Source: Acetomicrobium sp. UBA5826 (GTDB lineage Bacteria > Synergistota > Synergistia > Synergistales > Acetomicrobiaceae). From it: a stretch of DNA of 64,000 nucleotides. A program made the position numbers and the translations under genes. Below, one piece after another: positions 48,797-58,648 of this stretch (its first letter is position 1; the number at the start of each line of letters is the position of its first letter). The stretch is taken from NCBI RefSeq assembly GCF_002433005.1, contig NZ_DJHF01000021.1, positions 238 to 64,237 of the forward strand. The letters are read 5' to 3'. Under the pieces are notes generated by a model. That model worked only from the letters and a program-made list of their open reading frames with translations. It did no database searches and was not told the DNA's origin.

Positions 48797-49981
48797 ATGA
48801 GAATATGTTTTGTAGCCCATTCAGCGGCAAAAGGCGGAGCTGAAAGGTCTTTACTCGAAACAATAAAAGTGTTGCGGGAAAAAGGACACAAGTGTTACGT
48901 AATTTTACCCCGAAAAGGGCCGTTAATAGCAGAATTGGAAGCAATTGGAGTTAATTCATATGTAATACCCTACCGTTGGATGGTGATAGGCCGGGGAAAA
49001 CCTTTAAAGCGTGCACTAAAAAAAATATTGTTCTTTATTTTGAACACAATAATGTTAGTACCTGTCGCAATTACGATAAAACGTCACAAATGCGATATAG
49101 TTTATACAAATACAATAACAATATTTGTTGGCGCTATTACTGCTAAGTTCTTAAAGCTACCACATATATGGCATCTACGAGAATTTGGTGAGGAAGATCA
49201 TGGTTTAAAGTTTATCTTAGGGGAAAGACTTTCATATGCAATAATGAAAAAATGCACTTCTGCCTTTATAGCAAACTCAAAGGCCGTTGCGCATAAATAC
49301 AAAAATCACGTTAATAAAGACATCTACGTAATCTACAACCCTGTTTGTATTGAAGATACTCAGCAAAAAATAAAAGGTATCGGTTTCGATGAAAAAAGAA
49401 ATAAGCGCAATTTGAATTGTACTATCGTAGGGACACTAAGCGAAGGCAAACGACAGGATGAAGCTATACGAGCCATAGGGGAGGTGGTAAAAAAAGGTAT
49501 TACTGCAAATTTATATATAGTAGGCGACGGACCCGTTGTATATAAAGATTATCTAAATCATCTTATTACGGAACTGGGATTAAAGAATTTCATAACTTTT
49601 ACAGGTCGTGTCGAAAACATAGGACTGATAATGAGAGAAATTGATATATTACTAATGTGTTCACGAAACGAGGCATTCGGAAGAGTAACAATAGAGGCGA
49701 TGCGTTATGGTAAGCCGGTCATTGGCTCAAGAAGCGGAGGCACAACAGAATTAATACGAGATGGGTTTAATGGATTCCTATATGAACCTGGTGACTATAA
49801 AAGTTTAGCAAATTTGATAACCCTTTTTTATCATAATCCTAATTTATTAAAAAAAATGGGTGAGAACGGAAAGCTTTGGGTAGAAAAAAATTTTACAATT
49901 GAGAAATTTGGGAACCAATTAACTGACGTATTAAACAGCGTAGTTTATAGGAACCAATATTATGCGAATCAACGTACTTAA
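48797..49981 (+). CDS. Glycosyltransferase family 4
   Basis: A 394-residue GT4 (GT-B fold) enzyme: N-terminal FVAHSAAKGGAERSLLETIK (acceptor-side glycine loop), middle IVGTLSEGKRQDEAIRAI, and the donor-binding NEAFGRVTIEAMRYGKPVIG (E-x7-E). The start at 48797 follows AAGGAG by 8 nt. The gene is clearly AT-rich compared with rfb genes downstream, a sign of recent acquisition. Linkage and sugar cannot be told. Confidence 0.88.
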   Translation: MRICFVAHSAAKGGAERSLLETIKVLREKGHKCYVILPRKGPLIAELEAIGVNSYVIPYRWMVIGRGKPLKRALKKILFFILNTIMLVPVAITIKRHKCDIVYTNTITIFVGAITAKFLKLPHIWHLREFGEEDHGLKFILGERLSYAIMKKCTSAFIANSKAVAHKYKNHVNKDIYVIYNPVCIEDTQQKIKGIGFDEKRNKRNLNCTIVGTLSEGKRQDEAIRAIGEVVKKGITANLYIVGDGPVVYKDYLNHLITELGLKNFITFTGRVENIGLIMREIDILLMCSRNEAFGRVTIEAMRYGKPVIGSRSGGTTELIRDGFNGFLYEPGDYKSLANLITLFYHNPNLLKKMGENGKLWVEKNFTIEKFGNQLTDVLNSVVYRNQYYANQRT

Positions 49982-50017
49982 AAGATAAATAACATTTTTT
50001 AATCGGACGTGATTTTA

Positions 50018-50875
50018 ATGCTCATCGCCATCACTGGCCCTAACGGCCTCTTAGGCCGCGAAGTTCTTAAGGTCTTTAAAAAAGAATGCGAAGTCGTCGA
50101 GTTGCCTCACGACATCCTAGATATCACGGACTTAAATCAGGTACGTGAGGTGCTGTCAAGTTACATGCCTACGGTTCTTGTAAACTGCGCCGCCTACACC
50201 GCCGTAGATAGGGCAGAAGAGGAGCCGGAAAAGGCAAACTTGGTTAATGGCCTTGGCGTGCGAAATCTTGCTTTGGCGTGCAGGAAGCTTGATATTTCAT
50301 TGGTCCACATAAGCACTGACTACGTCTTTAACGGAAACACAGATACGCCCTGGCGCATATTTGACAAACGTCACCCAATAAACGCTTATGGTTACAGCAA
50401 ATACTTGGGCGAAAGGTACCTTGAGACCATAAACCACAAATACTTTCTGGTGCGCACTTCCTGGCTTTTTGGCTCCGGTGGACCTAACTTTGTAAGCACC
50501 ATCTTGCGTGCCGCCTTAAAAAAAGGTGAGCTTCGAGTCGTAAACGACCAGTTTGGTTGTCCTACTTACGCTTTAGATTTAGCTTGCTTTCTGCTTAAGC
50601 TCGTCAAAACAGGCGCCTACGGGGTGTATCACGTAACAAACCAGGGCATCACAAGCTGGTATGAATTTGCCAAAGAGATTTTACGTCAGGCAGGCATAAA
50701 CATACCCGTCGTTGCCGTTTCAAGCGACGAATACGTCAGGCCTGCCAAGAGGCCTAAAAATTCTGCCCTTGATCCTTTTCCATTAAAAGAAACCGTTGAC
50801 ATCTTACCTCCTTCCTGGCAGGACGCACTGAGCAAGTTTTTATCCGAAGCCTTAACAAAGGAGTGTCTCGATTGA
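50018..50875 (+). CDS. rfbD: dTDP-4-dehydrorhamnose reductase RfbD
   Basis: A 285-residue SDR that reduces dTDP-4-keto-rhamnose to dTDP-L-rhamnose. Motifs are [43 protein letters not shown] and the catalytic YGYSKYLGE. The ATG at 50018 is chosen from homologue length. Its TGA overlaps the TTG start of rfbB, so the two are coupled. Confidence 0.92.
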   Translation: MLIAITGPNGLLGREVLKVFKKECEVVELPHDILDITDLNQVREVLSSYMPTVLVNCAAYTAVDRAEEEPEKANLVNGLGVRNLALACRKLDISLVHISTDYVFNGNTDTPWRIFDKRHPINAYGYSKYLGERYLETINHKYFLVRTSWLFGSGGPNFVSTILRAALKKGELRVVNDQFGCPTYALDLACFLLKLVKTGAYGVYHVTNQGITSWYEFAKEILRQAGINIPVVAVSSDEYVRPAKRPKNSALDPFPLKETVDILPPSWQDALSKFLSEALTKECLD

Positions 50876-51927
50876 AAATTCTTGTGACAGGCGGAGCGGG
50901 ATTCATAGGCTCAAACTTCTTGCGGACGTATGTCCCTAAATATCCAAATCACTCATTTATAAACTTAGACAAGCTCACCTATGCCGCTAACCTTTATAAC
51001 TTAAAAGATATAAGTGATGCTAAAAACTACTTCTTCATTCAAGCCGACATCGCAGATTTTGAAAGCGTCAAAGCCGTCTTTGACCGCTTTGAGCCTGACA
51101 TCGTGGTGCACTTTGCAGCAGAAAGCCACGTGGATAGAAGCATCCTTGGGCCTGCAGAGTTTATAAAGACTAACATCGTAGGCACCTTTAACCTCCTTGA
51201 GGCATGCCGATTTTATTGGAAGGATAAAGAAGATAAATTATTTCACCACGTAAGTACCGACGAGGTCTACGGATCACTTGGAGATACGGGATACTTCACC
51301 GAAGAAAGCAAGTATGACCCTTCAAGCCCTTACTCGGCATCTAAGGCATCAAGCGACCATTTGGTGAGGGCCTATTACCGTACCTATGGACTTCCCGTTA
51401 AGGTCACAAACTGCACAAACAACTACGGCCCCTACCAGTTCCCCGAAAAGCTCATACCTTTAACGATACTTAACGCCTTAGAAGGAAAACCCATCCCCAT
51501 CTACGGAAAGGGCCAAAACGTCCGAGACTGGCTTTACGTAAAAGACCACTGCGAGGCTATCTGGGCCGTGATACAAAAGGGACGCATTGGTGAGACCTAT
51601 AACATAAGCGGAAACGAGGAAAGAAAAAACGTAAACGTGGTAAACGAGATCTGCCAAATCTTGGCCGAAGAACTTGACAGGTCGGCAGAGAGGTTTAAAA
51701 GTTTAATCACCTTTATTGCAGATAGGCCCGGACACGACTTAAGATATGCCTTAGATTCGTCTAAAATAAGATGCGAGCTTGGATGGAAGCCCAAAGAAAC
51801 ATTTAATACTGGTTTAAGAAAGACCGTGAAGTGGTACTTAAGAAACACCGAATGGGTAAGTGCCGTAAAAACGGGCGAATACAAAAAATGGATCGAGCGT
51901 AATTACGCAGATAGGCTGCAGGGTTAG
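50872..51927 (+). CDS. rfbB: dTDP-glucose 4,6-dehydratase RfbB
   Basis: A 351-residue extended [51 protein letters not shown] and the catalytic [10 protein letters not shown]. It converts dTDP-glucose to the 4-keto-6-deoxy sugar, the second step to dTDP-rhamnose. The TTG at 50872 (8 nt after GGAG) is the likely start; GTG at 50863 is the alternative. The last 97 bp recur at 53670. Confidence 0.92.
   Translation: MKILVTGGAGFIGSNFLRTYVPKYPNHSFINLDKLTYAANLYNLKDISDAKNYFFIQADIADFESVKAVFDRFEPDIVVHFAAESHVDRSILGPAEFIKTNIVGTFNLLEACRFYWKDKEDKLFHHVSTDEVYGSLGDTGYFTEESKYDPSSPYSASKASSDHLVRAYYRTYGLPVKVTNCTNNYGPYQFPEKLIPLTILNALEGKPIPIYGKGQNVRDWLYVKDHCEAIWAVIQKGRIGETYNISGNEERKNVNVVNEICQILAEELDRSAERFKSLITFIADRPGHDLRYALDSSKIRCELGWKPKETFNTGLRKTVKWYLRNTEWVSAVKTGEYKKWIERNYADRLQG
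51822..51918 (+). repeat. rfbB 3'-end direct repeat, copy 1
   Basis: The last 97 bp of intact rfbB. About nine positions in ten match the second copy at 53670-53766, which also ends with the same protein tail (ERNYA.RL). The two copies bracket the polymerase cassette. Confidence 0.85.
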
Positions 51928-51928
51928 G

Positions 51929-52096
51929 TTAAAACTTTCATTAAACCCAGGTGAAGTTCTAGAAGTTGGGATTGGAAATGGATTTGTTTCTCGTTATCTT
52001 CGTGATAGGGGAGTTAATGTTATCACATTAGATATTGATAAAGAGTTGAAGCCGGATGTCGTGGGGTCGGTTTTAGATATTCCATTTCCTAATTAA
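51929..52096 (+). pseudogene. Class I SAM methyltransferase fragment
   Basis: Fifty-five codons with LNPGEVLEVGIGNGFVSRYL and VITLDIDKELKPDVVGSVLD, i.e. motif I and the following acidic strand of a SAM-dependent methyltransferase, ending at TAA after DIPFPN. There is no start codon in a suitable place and the C-terminal two thirds are missing. Confidence 0.75.
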
Positions 52097-52130
52097 ACCA
52101 TGCTTTTAAGATTCAGGGGGCAGTAAGCAT

Positions 52131-53450
52131 ATGAACCAAAGTGAATTTAATTATAAGCTAGCGCCAAGCGTTGGAATATTAATCATTTTTACAAGTACTC
52201 TATTATTCTCTTTAAGCAATAATCTACCTCACGGAAAGGGGATACCGATATTCCCTCGCCCTGGTGTATTGATGTTTACTGTTCTTGTTTTAGTGTTTAT
52301 AGTAGTGCTTCCTAATATTGAGATTTGGATCTCTGAGCTTTACACACTAGTTCTGCTACTATTAATTGCATTGTCTTTGTTTAGCTTAGTATCCACATTG
52401 TGGTCCAATGTGCCACTTCATTCTTTGAAAAGGGCAACATTTATATTTGTTCCTATGGTATGCTTGTTTATTATTACAGTCTGCGACAAGAGGCCGATTG
52501 AAACCTTTTGGAAAGTAGCGTTTTTGTTAACTGTCTATGGGGTAATGTTGTCCGTAATTGGAGTAGCTTTGACTTTTTGGGGAACAATAGTTCCAACTGA
52601 CTTCGGTAAGATACAAATTATGAACATAGGTAGTTTCAAAATAGGACAAACTATTCATATTATGCCTCCCTTTATACGCATTTCGTCCCTAACTGGCCAG
52701 CCTAATTCTTTGGCATCATGGTTGATGATTACTATAAATTTAACTCTGGCTCAGAGATTAGCTAGGAGAATTTCACAATTGAAGTTCATCATACTTGGGG
52801 GGCTACAGGCAGTAGCTTTGTTTTTAACGGTTTCCCGCACCGGGATTGGTGCAACCGTTATTATTGCAGTACTGCTTTATTGGCTTACCGCTCGTAAAAA
52901 TTCGAAGATATTGTTTATGATTACGATTATGATTACGATACTGATCATGTTATATATTGCAAATCATTTTACACAGGTGATATTTGTATTTTTAGAGCCC
53001 CTTTTGAAAAAGGGTTTAAGTAGTCGAAATTTAGCCTGGTCTTTAGCATGGGATCATTTCTCGCGAAGGCCATTAATAGGATATGGGATTGGTACTTCCA
53101 CTATGTATATTTCCGAAACAATTGACATATTAGGTGCACACAATCTTTTTTTGACACTTTTATTTGAAGTTGGTATATTCGGGTTTATTTTGGTTTTAGC
53201 GATATGGTTACTCGGCTTGTTTGGCTCATGCTATATCAAGAAAGGGTTAAGGTGTAATTTTAATATGGATAATAATATAGTTGTGGTTAGTAATACTATT
53301 TTTGCTGTTTTAGTTGGTTTAGTGTTTCATGAATTTTTTGAGACATACATATTTATTGATTTATTTTTTAGCTTATATTGGATATACATTATTGGCGTTG
53401 CATTAAACCATAATGCTATCTTAATGTCATGTAATAATAATGATCGTTAA
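52131..53450 (+). CDS. O-antigen polymerase/ligase (Wzy-like)
   Basis: A 439-residue polytopic membrane protein of the Wzy_C superfamily: about 11 hydrophobic segments, LTGQPNSLASWLMITINL, LTVSRTGIGATVIIAVLL and the periplasmic SSRNLAWSLAWDHFSRRPLI, then GYGIGT and AHNLFLTLLFEVGIFGF. It probably polymerises the repeat unit, while the gene at 40382 would be the ligase or another polymerase. It is AT-rich and lies inside the segment bracketed by the rfbB repeats. Confidence 0.8.
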   Translation: MNQSEFNYKLAPSVGILIIFTSTLLFSLSNNLPHGKGIPIFPRPGVLMFTVLVLVFIVVLPNIEIWISELYTLVLLLLIALSLFSLVSTLWSNVPLHSLKRATFIFVPMVCLFIITVCDKRPIETFWKVAFLLTVYGVMLSVIGVALTFWGTIVPTDFGKIQIMNIGSFKIGQTIHIMPPFIRISSLTGQPNSLASWLMITINLTLAQRLARRISQLKFIILGGLQAVALFLTVSRTGIGATVIIAVLLYWLTARKNSKILFMITIMITILIMLYIANHFTQVIFVFLEPLLKKGLSSRNLAWSLAWDHFSRRPLIGYGIGTSTMYISETIDILGAHNLFLTLLFEVGIFGFILVLAIWLLGLFGSCYIKKGLRCNFNMDNNIVVVSNTIFAVLVGLVFHEFFETYIFIDLFFSLYWIYIIGVALNHNAILMSCNNNDR

Positions 53451-53560
53451 AATATCGATTAATATCAATTATAGAATGTGATGTGGAAGGCAATGCTTAC
53501 TCTTACTAAAAACAATTATAAAGTTCGGTTTATATGTATTAGCAGTCCGTAAGTGCCAGA

Positions 53561-53673
53561 GATAATAGAGTTGTAGTGGAATCTATTAATGATGAGAGAA
53601 TCAAATATATAAGAAATAGCAAATCAATGGGAGCAGCCTTTGCACGAAATCTCGGTATAAAACATTCACGACC
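53561..53673 (+). pseudogene. Glycosyltransferase family 2 fragment
   Basis: About 35 codons reading DNRVVVESINDERIKYIRNS and KSMGAAFARNLGIKHS, matching the GT2 stretch just after the first Asp motif (ri.yi..n.G...aRN.gi). It is fused abruptly to the second rfbB tail. No catalytic DxD or acceptor domain remains. The preceding 53451-53560 shows no gene. Confidence 0.7.
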
Positions 53674-53766
53674 GTGAAGTGGTATTTAAGCAACACCGAA
53701 TGGGTAAACGCCGTAAAAACGGGCGAATACAAAAGATGGATCGAGCGTAATTACGCGGGCAGGCTT
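53670..53766 (+). repeat. rfbB 3'-end direct repeat, copy 2 (truncated second rfbB)
   Basis: Encodes [32 protein letters not shown] and TAA, nearly the same tail as intact RfbB, in frame to its own stop (TAA 53767-53769). It is directly followed by rfbA, the natural neighbour of rfbB. It is the scar of a second rfbB allele. Confidence 0.85.
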
Positions 53767-53815
53767 TAAGCTTTGCGGTAAAAGCACGAGACTACCATTA
53801 GAAAGGGTTGTTACC

Positions 53816-54676
53816 ATGAAGGGCATAATACTGGCAGGAGGTTTAGGAACGAGGCTTTATCCTTCAACGCTTGTGACGAGCAAACAGCTTCTTCCCATTT
53901 ACGACAAGCCCATGATCTACTATCCCTTGTCCACCCTGATGCTTGCTGGAATAAAAGACATACTTATCATCTCAACACCCCAGGACACACCAAGATTTAA
54001 AGAAATACTTAAAGGTGGAAGCAGGCTTGGATTAAATATATCTTACGCCATCCAGGAAAGGCCCGAAGGCATTGCCCAAAGCCTTATCATAGGCGAAGAC
54101 TTCATAGACGGCGATAAGGTTTGCCTCATACTTGGAGACAACGTCTTTTACGGCCACAGCTTTCCCGAGACCTTAAGGAAGGCATCACGCTTCGATAAAG
54201 GAGCCGTGATATTTGGCTACAGGGTAAAGGACCCTCAAAGGTATGGCGTCATAGAGTTTGACGAACAGGGCAAAGCTTTAAATATAGAAGAAAAGCCCGC
54301 CCGTCCTAAGTCAAACTACGCAGTGCCCGGCATATACTTCTACGACGGACGTGTGCCTGAAATTGCAAAAAGCTTAAAGCCCTCACCTCGTGGGGAGCTG
54401 GAAATAACTGACCTTAACATGGTATATTTAAGGCAAAGCTGCCTTCACGTGGAGCTTATAGGAAGAGGTGTGGCTTGGCTTGATACGGGAACACCCGACA
54501 GCCTGCTTGAGGCTTCAAACTTCATAGCCACCATAGAAAAAAGGCAGGGCTTAAAAATTGCCTGCATCGAAGAGGTGGCCTACAACATGGGCTTTATAAC
54601 CAAAGACGACCTAAGGAAGTTAGCCGAAAGTTTACCGAAGGGCGCTTACAGAGATTACCTGTTGACTTTACTTTAA
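53816..54676 (+). CDS. rfbA: Glucose-1-phosphate thymidylyltransferase RfbA
   Basis: A 286-residue nucleotidyltransferase making dTDP-glucose. The N-terminal [20 protein letters not shown] is the activating signature, followed by [26 protein letters not shown] and [26 protein letters not shown] precedes the ATG. It follows the second rfbB tail and precedes rfbC, giving the set for dTDP-L-rhamnose. Confidence 0.95.
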   Translation: MKGIILAGGLGTRLYPSTLVTSKQLLPIYDKPMIYYPLSTLMLAGIKDILIISTPQDTPRFKEILKGGSRLGLNISYAIQERPEGIAQSLIIGEDFIDGDKVCLILGDNVFYGHSFPETLRKASRFDKGAVIFGYRVKDPQRYGVIEFDEQGKALNIEEKPARPKSNYAVPGIYFYDGRVPEIAKSLKPSPRGELEITDLNMVYLRQSCLHVELIGRGVAWLDTGTPDSLLEASNFIATIEKRQGLKIACIEEVAYNMGFITKDDLRKLAESLPKGAYRDYLLTLL

Positions 54677-54690
54677 AAGGATTGATAGCC

Positions 54691-55170
54691 ATGGAATGGA
54701 CAAAGGGACAGATAGAAGGCGTAGTGATAAAAAAGCTCGTAAAACACGTTGACGAGCGCGGGTTTTTGGTCGAGACCTTTAGGATAGATGAACTTCCTGA
54801 AAATTTGCAACCCCTCATGAGCTACGTATCTTACACCGAACCGGGCATAACCCGCGGGCCACATGAGCACAAGGCTCAAACTGACATATTTTCATTCATA
54901 GGTCCTGGCAATTTCATGGTAAAGCTCTGGGACAACAGGCGCGACAGCAAAACTTACGGCAACTACATGAAGTTTTTCGCAGGAGAAGACAACCCCCTGA
55001 CCGTCATCGTTCCTCCCGGAGTCGTTCACGGCTACAAAAACGTCTCAAAGACCACCAGAGGCATGGTCTTAAACTACCCCGACAAACTCTTTATGGGCTG
55101 GAACAGGAGCGAAGAGGTGGATGAAATAAGGCATGAGGAGAAAGAGGATAACGAGTTTGGGATGGAGTGA
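54691..55170 (+). CDS. rfbC: dTDP-4-dehydrorhamnose 3,5-epimerase family protein
   Basis: A 159-residue cupin of the RfbC family. The order VVIKKLVKHVDERGFLVETF, TRGPHEHKAQTDIF (catalytic His), FMVKLWDNRRDSKTYG and PPGVVHGYKN matches, although the classic RGLHYQ motif is replaced by RGPHEH, so it belongs to a divergent branch. The ATG at 54691 with AAGGA upstream is preferred over TTG 54682. It completes rfbDB-A-C. Confidence 0.85.
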   Translation: MEWTKGQIEGVVIKKLVKHVDERGFLVETFRIDELPENLQPLMSYVSYTEPGITRGPHEHKAQTDIFSFIGPGNFMVKLWDNRRDSKTYGNYMKFFAGEDNPLTVIVPPGVVHGYKNVSKTTRGMVLNYPDKLFMGWNRSEEVDEIRHEEKEDNEFGME

Positions 55171-55431
55171 GCGGAAGCTTTATCTTTGGGGATACCCGTA
55201 GTCTCGACTGACTGCCCTCACGGACTCTGGAAAATCCTTCAAAATGGACAATATGGCCCATTGGTCCCTGTTGGAGATAGCAATGAGATGGCCAGAGCTA
55301 TGCTCGATACCTTAGAATCTCCATTGCCATCGGAAATATTGCGTAGAAGAGCGGAGGAGTTCAGCGTTTATCGAGCGGAGAATGTCTATCTTGATCTTTT
55401 CGATAGGTGGAAGCATAAAGTAAAATATTAA
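55171..55431 (+). pseudogene. Glycosyltransferase family 4 C-terminal remnant
   Basis: Directly in frame after the rfbC stop the sequence reads EALSLGIPVVSTDCPHGLWK, ILQNGQYGPLVPVGDSNEMA and ends at TAA. This is the donor-binding end of a GT4 enzyme (EALSLG..VV..DC..G). The N-terminal about 280 residues and the first glutamate motif are missing. Its TTG at 55186 could be read as a start but has no ribosome site. Confidence 0.75.
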
Positions 55432-55472
55432 GCATAATATTTGCATAAGCACAAGGGTGGATTGGAATCGAG

Positions 55473-56507
55473 ATGAGTTACCCCCCGTCGGTATTTATCA
55501 TAATTGTTAACTATAATGGCTGGAAGGATACAATAGAATGTTTGGAATCGTTACAAAATGTTACCTATCCCAACTATCGCATTATTGTAGTTGACAATAA
55601 TTCCACTAATAGCTCGCTTGAATATATCAAAAAATGGTGCATTGGAAGCATAAAGGTTAGCTCTAATTTCGTAAAATATAATCCAGATAACAAACCAGTG
55701 TTTTATATTGAATATGATAGCGAAACTGCAAAATCAGGAGGAACTACAGAAAAAGAAGGTTATATTGCCGGGGTTACACCTAACAGAAGCTTGGTTTTGA
55801 TAAAATCAGAGAAAAATTTGGGCTTTTCTGGGGGGAATAACATTGGAATTAGATATTCTCTCAATAGAAATGCGGAATACATATTGCTTTTAAATAACGA
55901 TACAGTCGTTACCTGTGACTTTATTGAACGACTTGTTGAAGCTGCAGAGAGCAATGATAGGGTTGGGGCAGTAGGTGGTAAAATTTTTTATTATAATAAA
56001 CCAAATACAATTGCTTTCGCGGGCGGAAAGGTAGATGAGATCAGGGGTAATGGCTATCATTTTACAGATGATAGGTTTAGGAAACCTTCACCTGTAACTT
56101 TTTTAACAGGTTGTTTGTTATTGATTAAGGCTGAAGTTTTTGATCAAGTTGGCTTATTAGATGAATACTATTTCCTGTACGTGGAGGATTTAGATTTTTG
56201 CTTTAGAGTACAAAAGTATGGCTACTTATTGGTCTATGTCCCTGATAGCATAATCTACCATAAAGAGGGAAGCAGCACTGGAAGGCTCTCTCCATTGTCG
56301 CTATATTACTCCAGCAGGAATAGGCCTTATTTTGTTCATAAAAATGTCGAGAAACATTTTAAGGTTATCTTGTTTTGGATGTTCTACCTTCCAACTCGCT
56401 TGTTAAGATCCATACAATATGGTAAAAAGGGAAGGTATATCATTAAGGGTATAGTTGATTTTGTTGTGTTTAAAATTAGGAACTATTTCCCTTCAAAAAC
56501 ATCTTAA
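55473..56507 (+). CDS. Glycosyltransferase family 2 (rhamnosyltransferase-like)
   Basis: A 344-residue GT-A enzyme: FIIIVNYNGWKDTIECLESL, IIVVDNNSTN, LGFSGGNNIGIRYSLNRNAE, LLLNNDTVV (DxD-type), GCLLLIKAEVFDQVGLLDEY and FLYVEDLDFCFRVQKYGY (catalytic acidic motif ED). The pattern resembles rhamnosyltransferases, which suits the dTDP-rhamnose genes upstream. About 40 residues (60-100) form an insertion between the usual blocks. It is AT-rich, unlike the rfb genes. Confidence 0.88.
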   Translation: MSYPPSVFIIIVNYNGWKDTIECLESLQNVTYPNYRIIVVDNNSTNSSLEYIKKWCIGSIKVSSNFVKYNPDNKPVFYIEYDSETAKSGGTTEKEGYIAGVTPNRSLVLIKSEKNLGFSGGNNIGIRYSLNRNAEYILLLNNDTVVTCDFIERLVEAAESNDRVGAVGGKIFYYNKPNTIAFAGGKVDEIRGNGYHFTDDRFRKPSPVTFLTGCLLLIKAEVFDQVGLLDEYYFLYVEDLDFCFRVQKYGYLLVYVPDSIIYHKEGSSTGRLSPLSLYYSSRNRPYFVHKNVEKHFKVILFWMFYLPTRLLRSIQYGKKGRYIIKGIVDFVVFKIRNYFPSKTS

Positions 56508-56642
56508 TTTGTCCTTAATAAATTATATATTTAAAATTATCCATCCTTATTTTTTAAGTTCAGAGTGAATTGAAGTTGCCAAAAATACACAAAGTAAGGT
56601 AAAATGTTAATGAGCAAATGGTAATTTTTTGGTGATTCTATT

Positions 56643-56678
56643 AACGTGAGATTTTATTATTCAATCTTACGTTATTTT
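56643..56678 (+). terminator. Terminator-like hairpin after the GT2 gene
   Basis: AACGTGAGATT pairs with AATCTTACGTT (one G-T pair) and is followed by ATTTTAATT. The surrounding 56508-56707 is AT-rich and otherwise empty. Confidence 0.5.
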
Positions 56679-56707
56679 AATTAAGTACCATGCATTGGAG
56701 GTTCATT

Positions 56708-58594
56708 ATGAAGGCCTTTCGGAAAAGTTGTGTTTTGAAGTTATCTATTGATTGGTTTCTCTCTTGTGTTTTATGTGTTTTGTTGGCTTTTTATTTGCGG
56801 TTGGAAGGCAGCGTATTCGCTTATGTGCAATTAATACTTCCTTACATATTCGTGTCTACTGCAGCTTTATTCGTTGCTGAATTTATCTGGCGACTTCCTC
56901 TGCGTTCTTGGCGAAGCACGGGAATCCCGGATTTGGTGACGTTATTGAAAGCCATGATATTTTTTGGTTTATCCGTTTCTGGGTTATGCTTCATAGGGGG
57001 CACGGCTTTTCGGGTGCCCCGCAGCATTCCCATTATACATGCCTTTCTATCGATGCTAGCCTTGGGCGGGTCGCGGATGCTTTTCAGGTGTTACTATGAA
57101 CGTCACGGCTGTAAAATTTCAGGGCGATATAGCGATGCCAAAAATATCCTGATAGCCGGCGCAGGCGAGGCTGGAACCATGATTGCCCGCGAAATGCTTC
57201 GGCATTCGGAAGCAGGCTTGAGGCCTGTTGGTTTTTTGGATGACGACCCGACAAAGAAGGGCATCAAGATATTAAATCTTCCCGTGCTTGGCCCAATTGA
57301 CTCCTTACCAGAGGAGGTAAAAAAGCACAACATAGAGGAGGTTTTAATCGCAATTCCTTCCGGTGATGGCCGCCTTGTACGACGAATTGTGGATTTGTCT
57401 CAAAAAGCAGGGGTTTCCTATAGAATTATACCGGGGATTTACCAAGTTCTTTCCGGAGCCGTCTCCATTTCGCAAATACGAAATGTAGATATCGAGGACT
57501 TGCTGGGGAGGGAACCGGTTAAGCTCGATATTGACGCCATATCGAAATATCTAAGGGACAAACGCATCCTTGTGACGGGGGCGGGAGGATCAATAGGATC
57601 TGAGATCGTCAGACAGGTTGCGCTTTTCGGCCCTGAATTTATGGTTCTTCTTGGAAGGGGCGAAAACAGCTTATTTGAGCTTGAACTTGAGATCAAAACT
57701 TCATTTCCGGGCTTGAAATATGAGCTTGTCATTGCCGACGTGCAAAATCGTCAAAAACTTGAGCGGGTCTTCAAGAAATTTCGACCTCAAGTAGTGTTTC
57801 ACGCTGCAGCACATAAACACGTTCCCATGATGGAAGTTAATGTTGACCAGGCCATAATAAACAACGTAGGCGGCACCCGCAACGTAGCAGAACTGGCCCT
57901 TGAGTGGGGTGTGGAGCATTTTATTAATATATCCACAGATAAGGCCGTTAACCCCACGTCGATCATGGGAGCTTCAAAGCGCATTGCCGAAATGATAGTG
58001 CGAAGCATTGCATCGAAGGCTGCTCCTTGGCAATCTTTCGTGTCCGTTCGATTTGGAAACGTCTTGGGAAGTAGGGGCAGCGTAATTCCCATATTTAAGC
58101 GTCAGATAGCAGGAGGTGGGCCAGTAACCGTGACACACCCCGAGATGAAGCGCTACTTCATGACGATCCCAGAGGCCGCGCAGCTCGTTTTGGAAGCCGC
58201 GGCATTGCCCTATAACGGAAAAGTTTACGTCCTAGATATGGGTGAGCCGGTTATGATAAAAAACTTGGCGGAAGACCTCATTAAGCTATCTGGATTTACG
58301 CCCTATGAAGATATAGATATCATATACACCGGGCTAAGACCTGGCGAAAAACTTTTCGAGGAATTGCTTACCGCCGAGGAGGGTACCATACCGTCGCCCC
58401 ATGAGAAGATCTTTATTGCGAATCAAAACGGCATCGACGAAAGTTTTTTTGAGAAGCTCAATTATTTACTCAAGGTAGCTCATGAAGGGGATGTTGAAGA
58501 GATTATAGCCACGATAAAATCGATCGTTCCCAATTTCAGGGTTGATAAAGAAAAAGTTGCTCCGGCAGATAGGATCACTATAAAGAATATCTAA
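56708..58594 (+). CDS. CapD-type UDP-sugar dehydratase/epimerase (membrane-anchored)
   Basis: A 628-residue protein of the WbpM/PglF/CapD type. Residues about 10-120 hold four membrane helices; about 145-270 a CoA-binding-like Rossmann domain (ILIAGAGEAGTMIAREMLRH); about 290-600 an SDR domain with ILVTGAGGSIGSEIVRQVAL, ADVQNRQKLERVF, HAAAHKHVPMME, ISTDKAVNPTSIMGASKRIA and a late LRPGEKLFEELL. Such enzymes make UDP-4-keto-6-deoxy sugars, the first step to amino sugars such as QuiNAc or bacillosamine. The start at 56708 follows GGAGGT by 6 nt. Confidence 0.92.
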   Translation: MKAFRKSCVLKLSIDWFLSCVLCVLLAFYLRLEGSVFAYVQLILPYIFVSTAALFVAEFIWRLPLRSWRSTGIPDLVTLLKAMIFFGLSVSGLCFIGGTAFRVPRSIPIIHAFLSMLALGGSRMLFRCYYERHGCKISGRYSDAKNILIAGAGEAGTMIAREMLRHSEAGLRPVGFLDDDPTKKGIKILNLPVLGPIDSLPEEVKKHNIEEVLIAIPSGDGRLVRRIVDLSQKAGVSYRIIPGIYQVLSGAVSISQIRNVDIEDLLGREPVKLDIDAISKYLRDKRILVTGAGGSIGSEIVRQVALFGPEFMVLLGRGENSLFELELEIKTSFPGLKYELVIADVQNRQKLERVFKKFRPQVVFHAAAHKHVPMMEVNVDQAIINNVGGTRNVAELALEWGVEHFINISTDKAVNPTSIMGASKRIAEMIVRSIASKAAPWQSFVSVRFGNVLGSRGSVIPIFKRQIAGGGPVTVTHPEMKRYFMTIPEAAQLVLEAAALPYNGKVYVLDMGEPVMIKNLAEDLIKLSGFTPYEDIDIIYTGLRPGEKLFEELLTAEEGTIPSPHEKIFIANQNGIDESFFEKLNYLLKVAHEGDVEEIIATIKSIVPNFRVDKEKVAPADRITIKNI

Positions 58595-58595
58595 A

Positions 58596-58638
58596 AATAT
58601 ACCTCCAGCCTCATTACAAACAAGGCTGGAGGTATATT
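58596..58638. terminator. Bidirectional terminator
   Basis: ATATACCTCCAGCCT and AGGCTGGAGGTATAT form a 15-bp perfect stem with an 11-nt loop, flanked by A on the left and T-rich sequence on the right. It separates the convergent capD and wzz genes. Confidence 0.85.
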
Positions 58639-58648
58639 AGGTTTAAAA

